A DNA stretch of 6,498 bases from Boseongicola sp. SB0662_bin_57 (GTDB lineage: Bacteria > Pseudomonadota > Alphaproteobacteria > Rhodobacterales > Rhodobacteraceae), in the NCBI GenBank assembly GCA_009839535.1, contig VXPN01000502.1, forward strand, positions 1 through 6,498, given 5' to 3'. Shown here piece after piece: positions 1 through 5,233 of this stretch. The notes under the pieces were generated by a model, which saw nothing but the letters and a program-made list of their open reading frames with translations, did no database searches and was not told where the DNA came from. Numbering within the stretch: position 1 is the stretch's first letter; every line of letters begins with the position of its first letter. The position numbers were made by a program, and so were the translations under genes.

Positions 1-54
1 AGGTGGGTCAAAATTGAACGCGATTCCTGGGTCAGTTTTGAACTGGACTTGACA
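1..54. mobile_element. Terminal end of an IS21-family insertion sequence
   Basis: Two direct repeats with a 24-bp period are visible: TGGGTCA at 4-10 and 28-34, each followed by TTGAAC at 14-19 and 38-43. Repeated GGGTCA/TTGAA-type blocks in the terminal region are typical of IS21-family (istA/istB) elements. Read inward from base 54 the sequence begins TGTCAAGTCC, so the element would end in the TG/CA dinucleotide usual for this family, which is why the edge is placed at 54. The body of the element would lie to the left, outside the window. The RES reading frame starts immediately after it, with a stop codon at 39-41 inside the IS end, so this insertion appears to have removed the 5' part of that gene. 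No hybrid promoter is evident: TTGACA occurs at 49-54 but no -10 follows at the right distance. Confidence 0.7.
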
Positions 55-464
55 ACTTGGAGCTCCTGGACGTGGCGGCCCTTTTGGATGAACCACAGGA
101 GGTGGACGAATTCGAGAGTCTGGATCTCGCAGTCAACATGCTGTTCCTGGCTGGCGAACACTCGTATCCCATAACGCGAGAGCTCGCGTTCGCCGCCCGG
201 TCTGTCGGCTTCAATGGAATCGTCTATCCGTCCTACTTCAGCATGCTGCGCAATGGCGTGAAGCCGTTCGAGACCACATACGGAATTTCCCACCGCAAGA
301 TTCCACAGTACCGGGAGTTCGAGGAGGCGAAGGTATCCGCCAACTTCGCGATCTTCGGGCGGCCGATTGAGGACGGGCTGGTCAATGTCCACTGCATCAA
401 CCGGGTGGTGCTGAGCACCGTGCTCTACTCGGTTCACTTCGGGCCGGTGATCGGCGACGAGTAG
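55..464 (+). pseudogene. RES-domain protein, 5'-truncated C-terminal fragment
   Basis: The open frame gives about 136 residues and contains the C-terminal half of a RES domain. The block 'GFNGIVYPSYFS' (about residues 51-62 counting from the TTG at 57) matches the family's 'G-x-x-G-i-x-Y-x-S' segment and holds the conserved serine; 'NFAIFG' follows further on. RES proteins are toxins of RES-Xre toxin-antitoxin modules that degrade or phosphorolyse NAD+; this is family knowledge, not shown here. The catalytic Arg and Glu lie in the N-terminal half, which is missing. No ATG or ribosome-binding site precedes the frame: it emerges directly from the IS21 end, and an in-frame stop sits at 39-41. 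A TTG at 57 is the only nearby start-like codon and is probably not used. No Xre partner is adjacent on this strand. The fragment is most likely non-functional; an alternative is that a small remnant is still translated. Confidence 0.82.
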
Positions 465-542
465 CGGCGCCCGAAGTGCAAATCGCCGGCAAACAGGATA
501 GCACCGCCTATTGCGGCTGAAGGTGTATAGGTTGAACGAGGC

Positions 543-1496
543 TTAGGCCGCTCGCCGAGGGATGCTTGAAAGCGGCTCGTACGGTGCTTTGTAGACCCCG
601 AAAGTCAGCAAATCGTATGTGTTTGAGAAGCTGTACATTTCAAAGAGATGGGCGTCCCCGTTTGCATCGTAGAAAACGCTCTCGCCTTCGCCAACTGGTC
701 CCCGCTTCCTCCTCGTGGCGTGTTCCACCACGGCTGAGAATGCAATGTCGTGCGAGAGAGAGGGAAACCGCTCGATCAGCCCGCGTGATCTCGGAAAGTA
801 AGCTACATTGTCGTTTCCTGCCTTTGGGCAGATGTCGGGGTGATAGGGGTGGCGGCTAATGAGCCCGAATGCGGGATGCTCCGGATCGCGCTCACAAACC
901 ATTTGCCAGAGCGTTGTTGTCAGCGTGTTGCCATAGCGTTCCTTGAACTTTGCGATCGTCTTCCACTCAAACGAGCAGTCCAGCGCTTCGCGCTGAAACT
1001 GGTCACCCATGAAAATGAGGCGACGGCCACCATAGTTTGCCTCGGCTTCCATCGCCTGGTGAAAGGTCGGATTCAGCGTCGACTCGTTGTCCCCGATGAG
1101 CAGGGAGCGATGCCAGGGCAGCAGGTCATGAAGGATTTCGTGCGCAATCACAAATCGCCGCTTGAGAGATACGACGTCGTCGTCGATGAAGATGCGCTTG
1201 TCGCCCTCCTTGAGCATGAGCAGACCTTTCAAGCGGAACCCGTTCACGACTTCCCGCATGCTTTTTGCGGTGCTCGAGATCTTGTGCCCGGCCATCTTTG
1301 CTCTGTGTGCCATCTCATCGAGCAAGTTGAGATCTGACTTGCTGTAGTAGGTGAGATCCAGTTCCTGCAGCTCGCGTACGATTTCGAGACGGAGAGGAGG
1401 TTCCGGGTTGCCGAGATCTCGAAGGAGGCGCGCTACGTGCGCGTTGATGTCCGCCCGTTCGTAGTCGGCAATTTTCGGTTCGATGACCGACATCAT
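543..1496 (-). CDS. ImmA/IrrE-family zinc metallo-endopeptidase
   Basis: This 317-residue protein carries the zincin signature HEILH at residues 119-123 within 'FVIAHEILHDLLPWH'. It is followed by 'MEAEANYGGRRLIF' (149-162), which fits the 'E-A-N-x-F-A-x-x-L-l' block that supplies the third zinc ligand, probably Glu152. The first 100 residues resemble the N-terminal part of COG2856 proteins. The last 115 or so residues (including 'HPYHPDIC' at 216-223) form an extension I cannot assign; in IrrE a C-terminal sensor domain occupies this place. Family members cleave a partner repressor of the XRE type (ImmA cuts ImmR, IrrE cuts DdrO), and such a protein is encoded just upstream, 9 nt away, making it the likely partner or substrate. 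The start is supported by GAGGGG five bases before the ATG; a second ATG follows directly, so the start could be one codon later. It is the last gene of the four-gene operon and ends convergent with the RES remnant. Confidence 0.93.
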   Translation of the reverse strand: MMSVIEPKIADYERADINAHVARLLRDLGNPEPPLRLEIVRELQELDLTYYSKSDLNLLDEMAHRAKMAGHKISSTAKSMREVVNGFRLKGLLMLKEGDKRIFIDDDVVSLKRRFVIAHEILHDLLPWHRSLLIGDNESTLNPTFHQAMEAEANYGGRRLIFMGDQFQREALDCSFEWKTIAKFKERYGNTLTTTLWQMVCERDPEHPAFGLISRHPYHPDICPKAGNDNVAYFPRSRGLIERFPSLSHDIAFSAVVEHATRRKRGPVGEGESVFYDANGDAHLFEMYSFSNTYDLLTFGVYKAPYEPLSSIPRRAA

Positions 1497-1505
1497 TGCA
1501 TCCCC

Positions 1506-2006
1506 TCAGTCAAATGCCGCCAGAACCCTGACGAAATCGTCAAAGTGCTTCTTTTCGGCTCTGGTTAGTCTCGACAGGTCATCCGAACTCGCAGCAAAGC
1601 GATGGGCCGCTTCAGCCAAACCATTGTCTTGAAAATGTGCAGCAGATGTAAGCTGCTCCACCGCCTTTGCTGGAACGCCTAGGTAATGCGCCAACTGGTG
1701 CACCGTTCTAGGTCTTGGCACGTACTCGGGTCGAGCTTCGATGGTCTCTACCTCTTGCTCATCGATGCGAATTTTCGCGGCCAATTGCTCTCTCGTCAGC
1801 CCATCTCGCCTTCTGAGTTGTCGTACCAGCTGATAGAGAACAACAGTCCTTTGTTCTGGCTCATCCTCCTGTGGCGCGTGCGGTGCCGCGCGAACGAATT
1901 GACTTAGCGGCTCCGCACCAAGCAAAGGAAATCCAGCTTCGCACTCGATGTCTGGATCACTTTCGATGTGGCTGCGTAGCCATTCGGACGTGAAATGCAG
2001 TTTCAT
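1506..2006 (-). CDS. XRE-family helix-turn-helix regulator
   Basis: This 166-residue protein has an XRE/Cro-type helix-turn-helix at about residues 56-115: 'LYQLVRQLRRRDGLTREQLAAK' contains helices 1-2, and 'VETIEARPEYVPRPRTVHQLAHYLGVP' contains the rest, with the typical 'L-a-x-x-L-G-V' end. The N-terminal 50 residues ('FTSEWLRSHIESDPD...') and the C-terminal 45 ('LTRAEKKHFDDFVRVLAAFD') flank the domain and are probably for oligomerisation or peptidase contact; that is inference. GAGGAG lies 7 nt before the ATG and supports this start. The gene begins 15 nt after the GNAT gene and ends 9 nt before the ImmA/IrrE gene, the standard Xre-COG2856 order. It probably represses this or a neighbouring promoter until cleaved by the peptidase, or serves as antitoxin. 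No operator could be identified with confidence. Confidence 0.9.
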   Translation of the reverse strand: MKLHFTSEWLRSHIESDPDIECEAGFPLLGAEPLSQFVRAAPHAPQEDEPEQRTVVLYQLVRQLRRRDGLTREQLAAKIRIDEQEVETIEARPEYVPRPRTVHQLAHYLGVPAKAVEQLTSAAHFQDNGLAEAAHRFAASSDDLSRLTRAEKKHFDDFVRVLAAFD

Positions 2007-2021
2007 GCTCAGCTCCTCTGT

Positions 2022-2669
2022 CTAGTGTTGAATGGCAAGAAAATCAGAGACCCGACTTTCCGGTAGTTCGAAGTATCTCAACCCCTTGTGCGGCCCGTCT
2101 TTGTCGACACCAAGATCGGTCATGCCAATTGCTTCGCGGTAAAAGTCTTCAGCGCCAGGCAGCGAATGAAGGCCAATTCTGCCGCCGAGCTCTTCCTCGA
2201 TGCTTAGGCTTGCAGCAGTGCCGATCAGGACTCTTCCCGCGCCCTTGTATGTGGGCTCCTTTACCAGTCTTGGCCTGTTCCAAGGGGCGGTGGCCAAGAA
2301 CTCGACGTAGACCATGTCGGCTTTCGGATGCTCGGGATGGCGGCTGAAGCAGTCCGTGCTTCCTTTGCAGGTCAACAACAGGGCTTGGGTATTGCCGCCA
2401 CATTCCAGAGCAAAGATGTCATACAAGAAGGGGTTCGAAATCGCGGCAAGCGCCTTGCGTCCCCAATTCCAGTGCCCATCCTCTGCGTTGATGTCCGACA
2501 TTGACTCTCCGGACGCCTTTGCCTGGGCCCGACGCAACTCAAACAAGGGCCGCCAGCGTCCCTCTATGTGCGAGAGGTTGGTCTCGTCGATGCCGTGGAA
2601 CAGCTCTGCCGTTTCAAACTCACCGATGTTTCGGTTCAGCAGGAAGACCTTGTCGACCAGCTCCTTCAT
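2022..2669 (-). CDS. GNAT-fold (N-acetyltransferase-like) protein
   Basis: The protein has 215 residues from the ATG at 2669. A longer in-frame reading up to 2813 exists, but it would overlap most of the upstream RHH gene and its N-terminus looks non-coding. The GNAT pattern is in the C-terminal half: strand 'MVYVEFLATAPWNR' (119-132), the acetyl-CoA loop region 'YKGAGRVLIG' (141-150), 'GRIGLHSLPGAEDFYREAIGM' (163-183, containing the A-x-x-F-Y...G-M block) and a final strand 'LRYFEL' (197-202). The first 100 residues are not recognisable. GNAT proteins move an acetyl group from acetyl-CoA to amines; those paired with RHH proteins can be toxins that acetylate aminoacyl-tRNA (TacT type), usually near 160-175 residues, so this one is longer than usual. 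The start codon overlaps the RHH stop as ATGA, with no good ribosome-binding site of its own, implying translational coupling. The substrate is unknown: toxin or ordinary acetyltransferase are both open. Confidence 0.75.
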   Translation of the reverse strand: MKELVDKVFLLNRNIGEFETAELFHGIDETNLSHIEGRWRPLFELRRAQAKASGESMSDINAEDGHWNWGRKALAAISNPFLYDIFALECGGNTQALLLTCKGSTDCFSRHPEHPKADMVYVEFLATAPWNRPRLVKEPTYKGAGRVLIGTAASLSIEEELGGRIGLHSLPGAEDFYREAIGMTDLGVDKDGPHKGLRYFELPESRVSDFLAIQH

Positions 2670-2872
2670 AGAACCATGAGTTCGGCCTTCTCGGCCCTGT
2701 CGGCACTTTCGATGAACACCTTGTCTCCAAGCGACAGCCGATCGTCGAGCGACTTGTAGAGTCGAAGCGACTGGCGAACAAGTGCTGTCTTGGACAGCCC
2801 CTTTTGTTCGCACATCTGCTCAACGGCGTTCATTTCAGCCTCAGTGAGGTTGAGTGTCATCGTTCGCTTCAT
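2666..2872 (-). CDS. Ribbon-helix-helix (CopG/Arc-type) DNA-binding protein
   Basis: This 68-residue protein has the RHH layout: strand 'RTMTLNLT' (3-10), helix 1 'EAEMNAVEQMCEQKG' (11-25), and the turn and helix 2 'LSKTALVRQSLRLYKSLDD' (26-44). A short tail, 'DKVFIESADRAEKAELMVL', is of the kind seen in antitoxin-like CopG proteins. RHH proteins bind DNA as dimers through the strand and commonly autorepress their operon. The start at 2872 is chosen because the strand begins two residues later and because the putative promoter (-10 at 2898-2903) sits upstream of it. A longer reading from a TTG at 2926 or an ATG at 2902 would run through that promoter and adds residues unlike the family. It is the first gene of the four-gene operon and overlaps the GNAT gene by ATGA, the usual antitoxin-then-toxin order. 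The ribosome-binding site is weak (GTGGGA region). Confidence 0.85.
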   Translation of the reverse strand: MKRTMTLNLTEAEMNAVEQMCEQKGLSKTALVRQSLRLYKSLDDRLSLGDKVFIESADRAEKAELMVL

Positions 2873-2897
2873 GTCGGGTTCCCACGCTTGCCAGTGA

Positions 2898-2926
2898 TAC
2901 ATATGGGAAAACCGCAGGCATGTCAA
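2898..2926 (-). promoter_or_regulatory. Putative sigma70-type promoter of the RHH operon
   Basis: On the minus strand a perfect -35 TTGACA (2921-2926) is separated by 17 bp from TATGTA (2898-2903). The latter is a poor -10, sharing only its TAT with the consensus. Transcription would start near 2891, about 19 nt before the ATG at 2872. The spacing and -35 are good, the -10 is weak, as expected if the promoter is tightly controlled, for example by the RHH protein. CATATG (2900-2905) overlaps the -10 as a short palindrome. Confidence 0.5.
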
Positions 2927-3075
2927 TGAAAAAATAGTTATGAATTGGTCAAAAAACAGCTAAACAACAGCCAGAGAATCACTATCTTCGCGGTCAGCAC
3001 TTTCAAGACCGTGCGTTGAGCAGGGCATCCAAACCGGTGCTTAAGGGAACGTTGAAAGCCAGAAGGAGAATTGAA

Positions 3076-3291
3076 ATGGCAGGCAAGGGCAGTGGCGGAA
3101 ATTACCGCAGTGCAAAGTCAGGTCGGTATGTGACCAAGTCGTATGCGACGTCGCACCCACGGACGACCGTGAAGGAAGCTCCCGGAAAGAGCGGATCGAC
3201 GGGCGGCAGCTATCGCAGCGCAAGTAGCGGCCGGTTCGTCACCGCCAAGCACGGCAAGGCAAACCCGACAACGACCCTACGAGAAAAGTAA
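3076..3291 (+). CDS. Small Gly/Ser-rich basic protein with two tandem 26-residue repeats
   Basis: The gene encodes 71 residues. AAGGAG at 3063-3068 lies 7 nt before the ATG at 3076, so this start is well supported and the upstream in-frame reading to 3016 is not needed. The protein is an internal duplication: residues 7-32 ('GGNYRSAKSGRYVTK...TTV') and 43-68 ('GGSYRSASSGRFVTA...TTL') align without gaps, sharing G-G-x-Y-R-S-A-x-S-G-R-[YF]-V-T, a proline near the end and T-T-[VL]. The codons differ between copies, so the duplication is old and the protein sequence is under selection. There are no cysteines and no membrane segment; it is strongly basic, so nucleic-acid binding is conceivable. 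I recall similar short repeat proteins in proteobacterial genomes, some automatically labelled 'multidrug transporter', which the sequence does not support. It is transcribed divergently from the RHH operon, with about 200 bp between them. Function unknown. Confidence 0.83.
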   Translation: MAGKGSGGNYRSAKSGRYVTKSYATSHPRTTVKEAPGKSGSTGGSYRSASSGRFVTAKHGKANPTTTLREK

Positions 3292-3634
3292 CCAGACGGG
3301 TAGTGGATCACGTAGGCCTTGGATTTGTGCACTCATCTGGAATGATTGCAGCATTCGGAGCGGGCCACTATATTTTGCGTCTGGCCAGACTCGAGACACC
3401 ACGGTAAGTATGACACGCGCAATCGCCTGAACCCTGCATGGTGCGATTCGGTTGCTCTTGGCGACCCGAACAGCCAAGGAAGCACCGCAAAGTGTGGGGC
3501 GGTAAAGCGGCCATGCTGGATTCAGGCGCTGCTTTCATGCGATGTCCTGTGACGCGGCCATGACCCAAACGTGCCATCACAGACCAAATTCAGCAACTGC
3601 CCCACACTTTGCGGTGCTCTTCTGTTCTGACTGA
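3292..3634. other. Intergenic stretch without a convincing gene
   Basis: Nothing in 3292-3480 reads as a gene on either strand: open frames there are short, lack ribosome-binding sites and show no recognisable motif. The only clear structure is the inverted-repeat unit at 3481-3618. A T-rich stretch follows at 3619-3630 (TTCTG repeated twice). No terminator hairpin for the small repeat protein was found. Confidence 0.6.
3481..3618. repeat. MITE-like element: 20-bp perfect inverted repeats around 98 bp
   Basis: The left arm 3481-3500 begins AGCACCGCAAAG and ends TGTGGGGC; the right arm 3599-3618 is its exact reverse complement. Allowing one mismatch, the arms extend inward to 23 bp (left GGT, right ACT). 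The 98 bp between them hold no gene. The size (138 bp), long terminal inverted repeats and lack of coding capacity fit a miniature inverted-repeat transposable element. I do not recognise the ends as those of a named IS, and no clear target-site duplication flanks the arms. It is not a normal terminator: the loop is far too long and no T tract follows on either strand. Confidence 0.6.
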
Positions 3635-3721
3635 CTAGAAAAATGCTCCCATCTCGCCGACAATCTTTTGGTCGAGGCGGAGGACAAGGTCGGACAGATC
3701 ATCGCGTAGGCGATGGCTGTC
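3635..3721 (-). pseudogene. Out-of-frame 3' extension of the upstream 254-residue gene
   Basis: Skipping one base (3722) after codon Asn247 gives 28 further codons, beginning 'DSHRLRDDLSDLVLRLDQ' and ending 'KIVGEMGAFF', then TAG at 3635-3637. The segment is amphipathic, helix-like and has codon use like the gene above. The in-frame ending, by contrast, is a Pro/Arg-rich tail stopping at 3699. This fits a one-base insertion (or two-base deletion) close to the 3' end of the gene, or a sequencing error. The new stop is only 16 bp from the right arm of the inverted-repeat element. Confidence 0.5.
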
Positions 3722-4463
3722 GGTTCTCGCTCTGGATTTTCGCCGTGAAGTCGTGAAACTGCGGCCAGTGCGATATGGACGTATCGGCGTACCAGATTTC
3801 ATTCACTCCTGGTGGAAGTCCGTCAGGATACGCTCTTCGAAGTGCGTCCAGCATCTTGGCTTCGTTCATGAGTGCGATATCGTCGTTTTCGACCAGCACA
3901 ATGGTCGTGCAGGACGGTCCCTGGTACTTCCTCAGTTTCCGTGCCTTCCTGTCCAGGGTCTCTCGGATGCGCGCTGGCAGAGAATCGTCCTCAGGCTTGA
4001 ATCGAGCAAAGCCAACGATATTGGGTTCTGGTCCCTTCCGGACACGCATCACGATTGGACTCTCTACGGAAGTTGATGTGGGAAGAATAATCTCATGACT
4101 GCCTTTTCCCAGATGAGGCGCACAGTTCACAATCCAGTCTTGGATATCGACGCGAATGCCCTTCCAGTCCATTCCTTTCCGAATGGCATCAAAGTCGAGA
4201 GTGATGGTAAGCCCGCAATCAACGTGATCCCTTATGGCCTGATCCAAACCCTCAATTGCTTTCCGGAACCAATCATTGCGCTGTCGCTGGTTCTCTACAC
4301 TGTCAACGGTCGTGTGTTCGATTGCAAAATTGCCGGCAATTGCATCGATTTCTGGCTCAGTCCTGTTCTCCTTGTCCGGCCATCCATCCACTGCGAGGTC
4401 CGAACGACCCCTAAGGACCGCGAGATGGCTGACAAATTCAACGATTACTTCCTGTTCATCCAT
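3699..4463 (-). CDS. Unrecognised 254-residue protein, probably frameshifted near its C-terminus
   Basis: The frame has coding-like codon use throughout. The most distinctive block is residues 28-51, 'WPDKENRTEPEID' followed by 'AIAGNFAIEHT'. It gives an acidic residue D40, then E49-x-T51 at the end of a hydrophobic strand, somewhat like the D...E-x-K core of PD-(D/E)XK nucleases but with Thr for Lys. This is suggestive only. Residues 160-180 are rich in Arg and Lys ('IRETLDRKARKLRKY') and are followed by a hydrophobic strand 'TTIVLVEND' (186-194). There is no signal peptide or membrane segment, so it is probably cytoplasmic. The start ATG follows the upstream gene's stop by 6 nt, with GGAG 10 nt before it. 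The last residues 'RQPSPTR' look off-frame: from 3721 a neighbouring frame continues with 28 coding-like codons to a TAG at 3635-3637, so the original protein was probably about 275 residues. Function unknown. Confidence 0.75.
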   Translation of the reverse strand: MDEQEVIVEFVSHLAVLRGRSDLAVDGWPDKENRTEPEIDAIAGNFAIEHTTVDSVENQRQRNDWFRKAIEGLDQAIRDHVDCGLTITLDFDAIRKGMDWKGIRVDIQDWIVNCAPHLGKGSHEIILPTSTSVESPIVMRVRKGPEPNIVGFARFKPEDDSLPARIRETLDRKARKLRKYQGPSCTTIVLVENDDIALMNEAKMLDALRRAYPDGLPPGVNEIWYADTSISHWPQFHDFTAKIQSENRQPSPTR

Positions 4464-4469
4464 TTCTTT

Positions 4470-4832
4470 TCACTCCGAAATGGCTGCTCTGTGCGGCGGG
4501 GTCGGCAAGGTATGCGCAATTCCCATCAAGCGCGCACGAGCGTCCAGATCGGAGTGCTGCGTAACCCAGTACTCGCTGGTCTTGCGAACATCGGCTTCCA
4601 ACGGCATGATCGTCAAGGATCCGGGCTGCATTGGCAGACCGCAGAGCGCAACACGCACGCGACGAATGCCGACCCTCTGCGCCAGACGGGAATTCAGGCC
4701 CGGTTCTTCGCTGAACGCCATGGGATTCAACAGGTGGAACGAAATCCTGTCCTTCCCGCAAGTCGTTTCTCTGGCGCTTGCCGTGCCGCCCGGCACGTCT
4801 GACATGGAGGCGACAAGCAGAATTTCTTGCAT
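4470..4832 (-). CDS. Unrecognised 120-residue protein
   Basis: I do not recognise this protein. The codon use (many CTG, CCG, GGC, GCG) is that of a real gene, and the frame fits exactly between its neighbours: the upstream gene stops 7 nt before the ATG, and its own TGA is 6 nt from the next ATG. Visible features are an N-terminal hydrophobic strand 'EILLVASM', a central 'RRVRVALCGLPMQPGSLTIMP' that could be two beta strands, and 'YWVTQHSDLDARARLMGIAH', probably a helix. There is no signal peptide or membrane segment. The start is uncertain: AGGAGG (4834-4839) stands only 1 nt before the ATG at 4832, too close for normal use. An ATG at 4856 inside the end of the upstream gene would give 128 residues, and an ATG at 4805 would give 111. 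Its position suggests joint expression with the exported protein upstream and the 254-residue protein downstream. Confidence 0.6.
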   Translation of the reverse strand: MQEILLVASMSDVPGGTASARETTCGKDRISFHLLNPMAFSEEPGLNSRLAQRVGIRRVRVALCGLPMQPGSLTIMPLEADVRKTSEYWVTQHSDLDARARLMGIAHTLPTPPHRAAISE

Positions 4833-4839
4833 ACCTCCT

Positions 4840-5217
4840 TCACTCGCAAGCACCATAGTACTGACTGGGCACCAACTCGCCGCCAAGAATTGTGTGGCGA
4901 CTATGTACCGCTTCTCCTTGCTTGTTCACTGTTGTCGTCTGGACGGCACCTGACTCGAGCACTTCCAGAAAGGTCACGCCGTTGGCACCGGGGATTGCCT
5001 CGACGGGGTAGACGTTGTGCCCGACCGCGAAAGCGTGGCCGGTCCCGTCGATCATGAATTCGATGCGCAGGGGATTTGCGCTGGACAGCTGGCTCATCGC
5101 TGGAGAAACATGCTTGTCGAACAAGCAAACAATGCGCTGAATGGGCTTGGCGCTTTCTGCTACCGTTGCCCAGCCCAATGTCAGCAGAACACATGCTGCT
5201 GGAATCGCTCCCCGCAC
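4840..5217 (-). CDS. Small exported (periplasmic) protein of unknown function
   Basis: This 125-residue protein starts with GTG at 5217, chosen because a GGGGAGGG ribosome-binding site lies about 5 nt upstream. Residues 1-23 form a signal peptide: Arg2, a hydrophobic core 'AACVLLTLGWATVA', and small residues suited to cleavage after Ala20 or Ala23. Cys9 lies too early and without a proper lipobox, so it is not an obvious lipoprotein. The mature part has just two cysteines, Cys31 near the start and Cys124 next to the C-terminus, which could form a disulfide tying the ends together. Between them is a beta-rich run ('LRIEFMIDGTGHAFAVG', 'GVTFLEVLESGAVQTTTV', 'EAVHSRHTILGGELVPSQYYG'). The family is not recognised. 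It is the first gene of the three-gene minus-strand operon and is followed closely by the 120-residue protein. Confidence 0.75.
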   Translation of the reverse strand: MRGAIPAACVLLTLGWATVAESAKPIQRIVCLFDKHVSPAMSQLSSANPLRIEFMIDGTGHAFAVGHNVYPVEAIPGANGVTFLEVLESGAVQTTTVNKQGEAVHSRHTILGGELVPSQYYGACE

Positions 5218-5233
5218 GACACCCTCCCCTATT

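Noticed and set aside
49..77. Hybrid promoter from the IS end (TTGACA at 49-54) driving the RES fragment
   Set aside because: No -10-like hexamer lies 16-19 bp downstream (GTGGCG is at the expected place).
494..516. Possible terminator hairpin CCGC/GCGG (loop CTATT) between the convergent RES remnant and ImmA/IrrE gene
   Set aside because: The stem is only 4 bp and no T tract follows on either strand.
566..1337. Plus-strand open frames of 97 and 165 codons opposite the ImmA/IrrE gene
   Set aside because: They are antisense shadows of a gene with a clear HEILH motif, are rich in Arg/Cys and show no motif or ribosome-binding site.
2670..2813. N-terminal 48-residue extension of the GNAT frame
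   Set aside because: It overlaps the RHH gene almost entirely, its composition is unlike coding sequence, and the ATGA overlap at 2666-2669 gives a natural start.
4095..4953. Long plus-strand frames of 235 and 225 codons
   Set aside because: They lie antisense to three adjoining minus-strand genes with better codon use, spacing and features; their translations have no recognisable domains.
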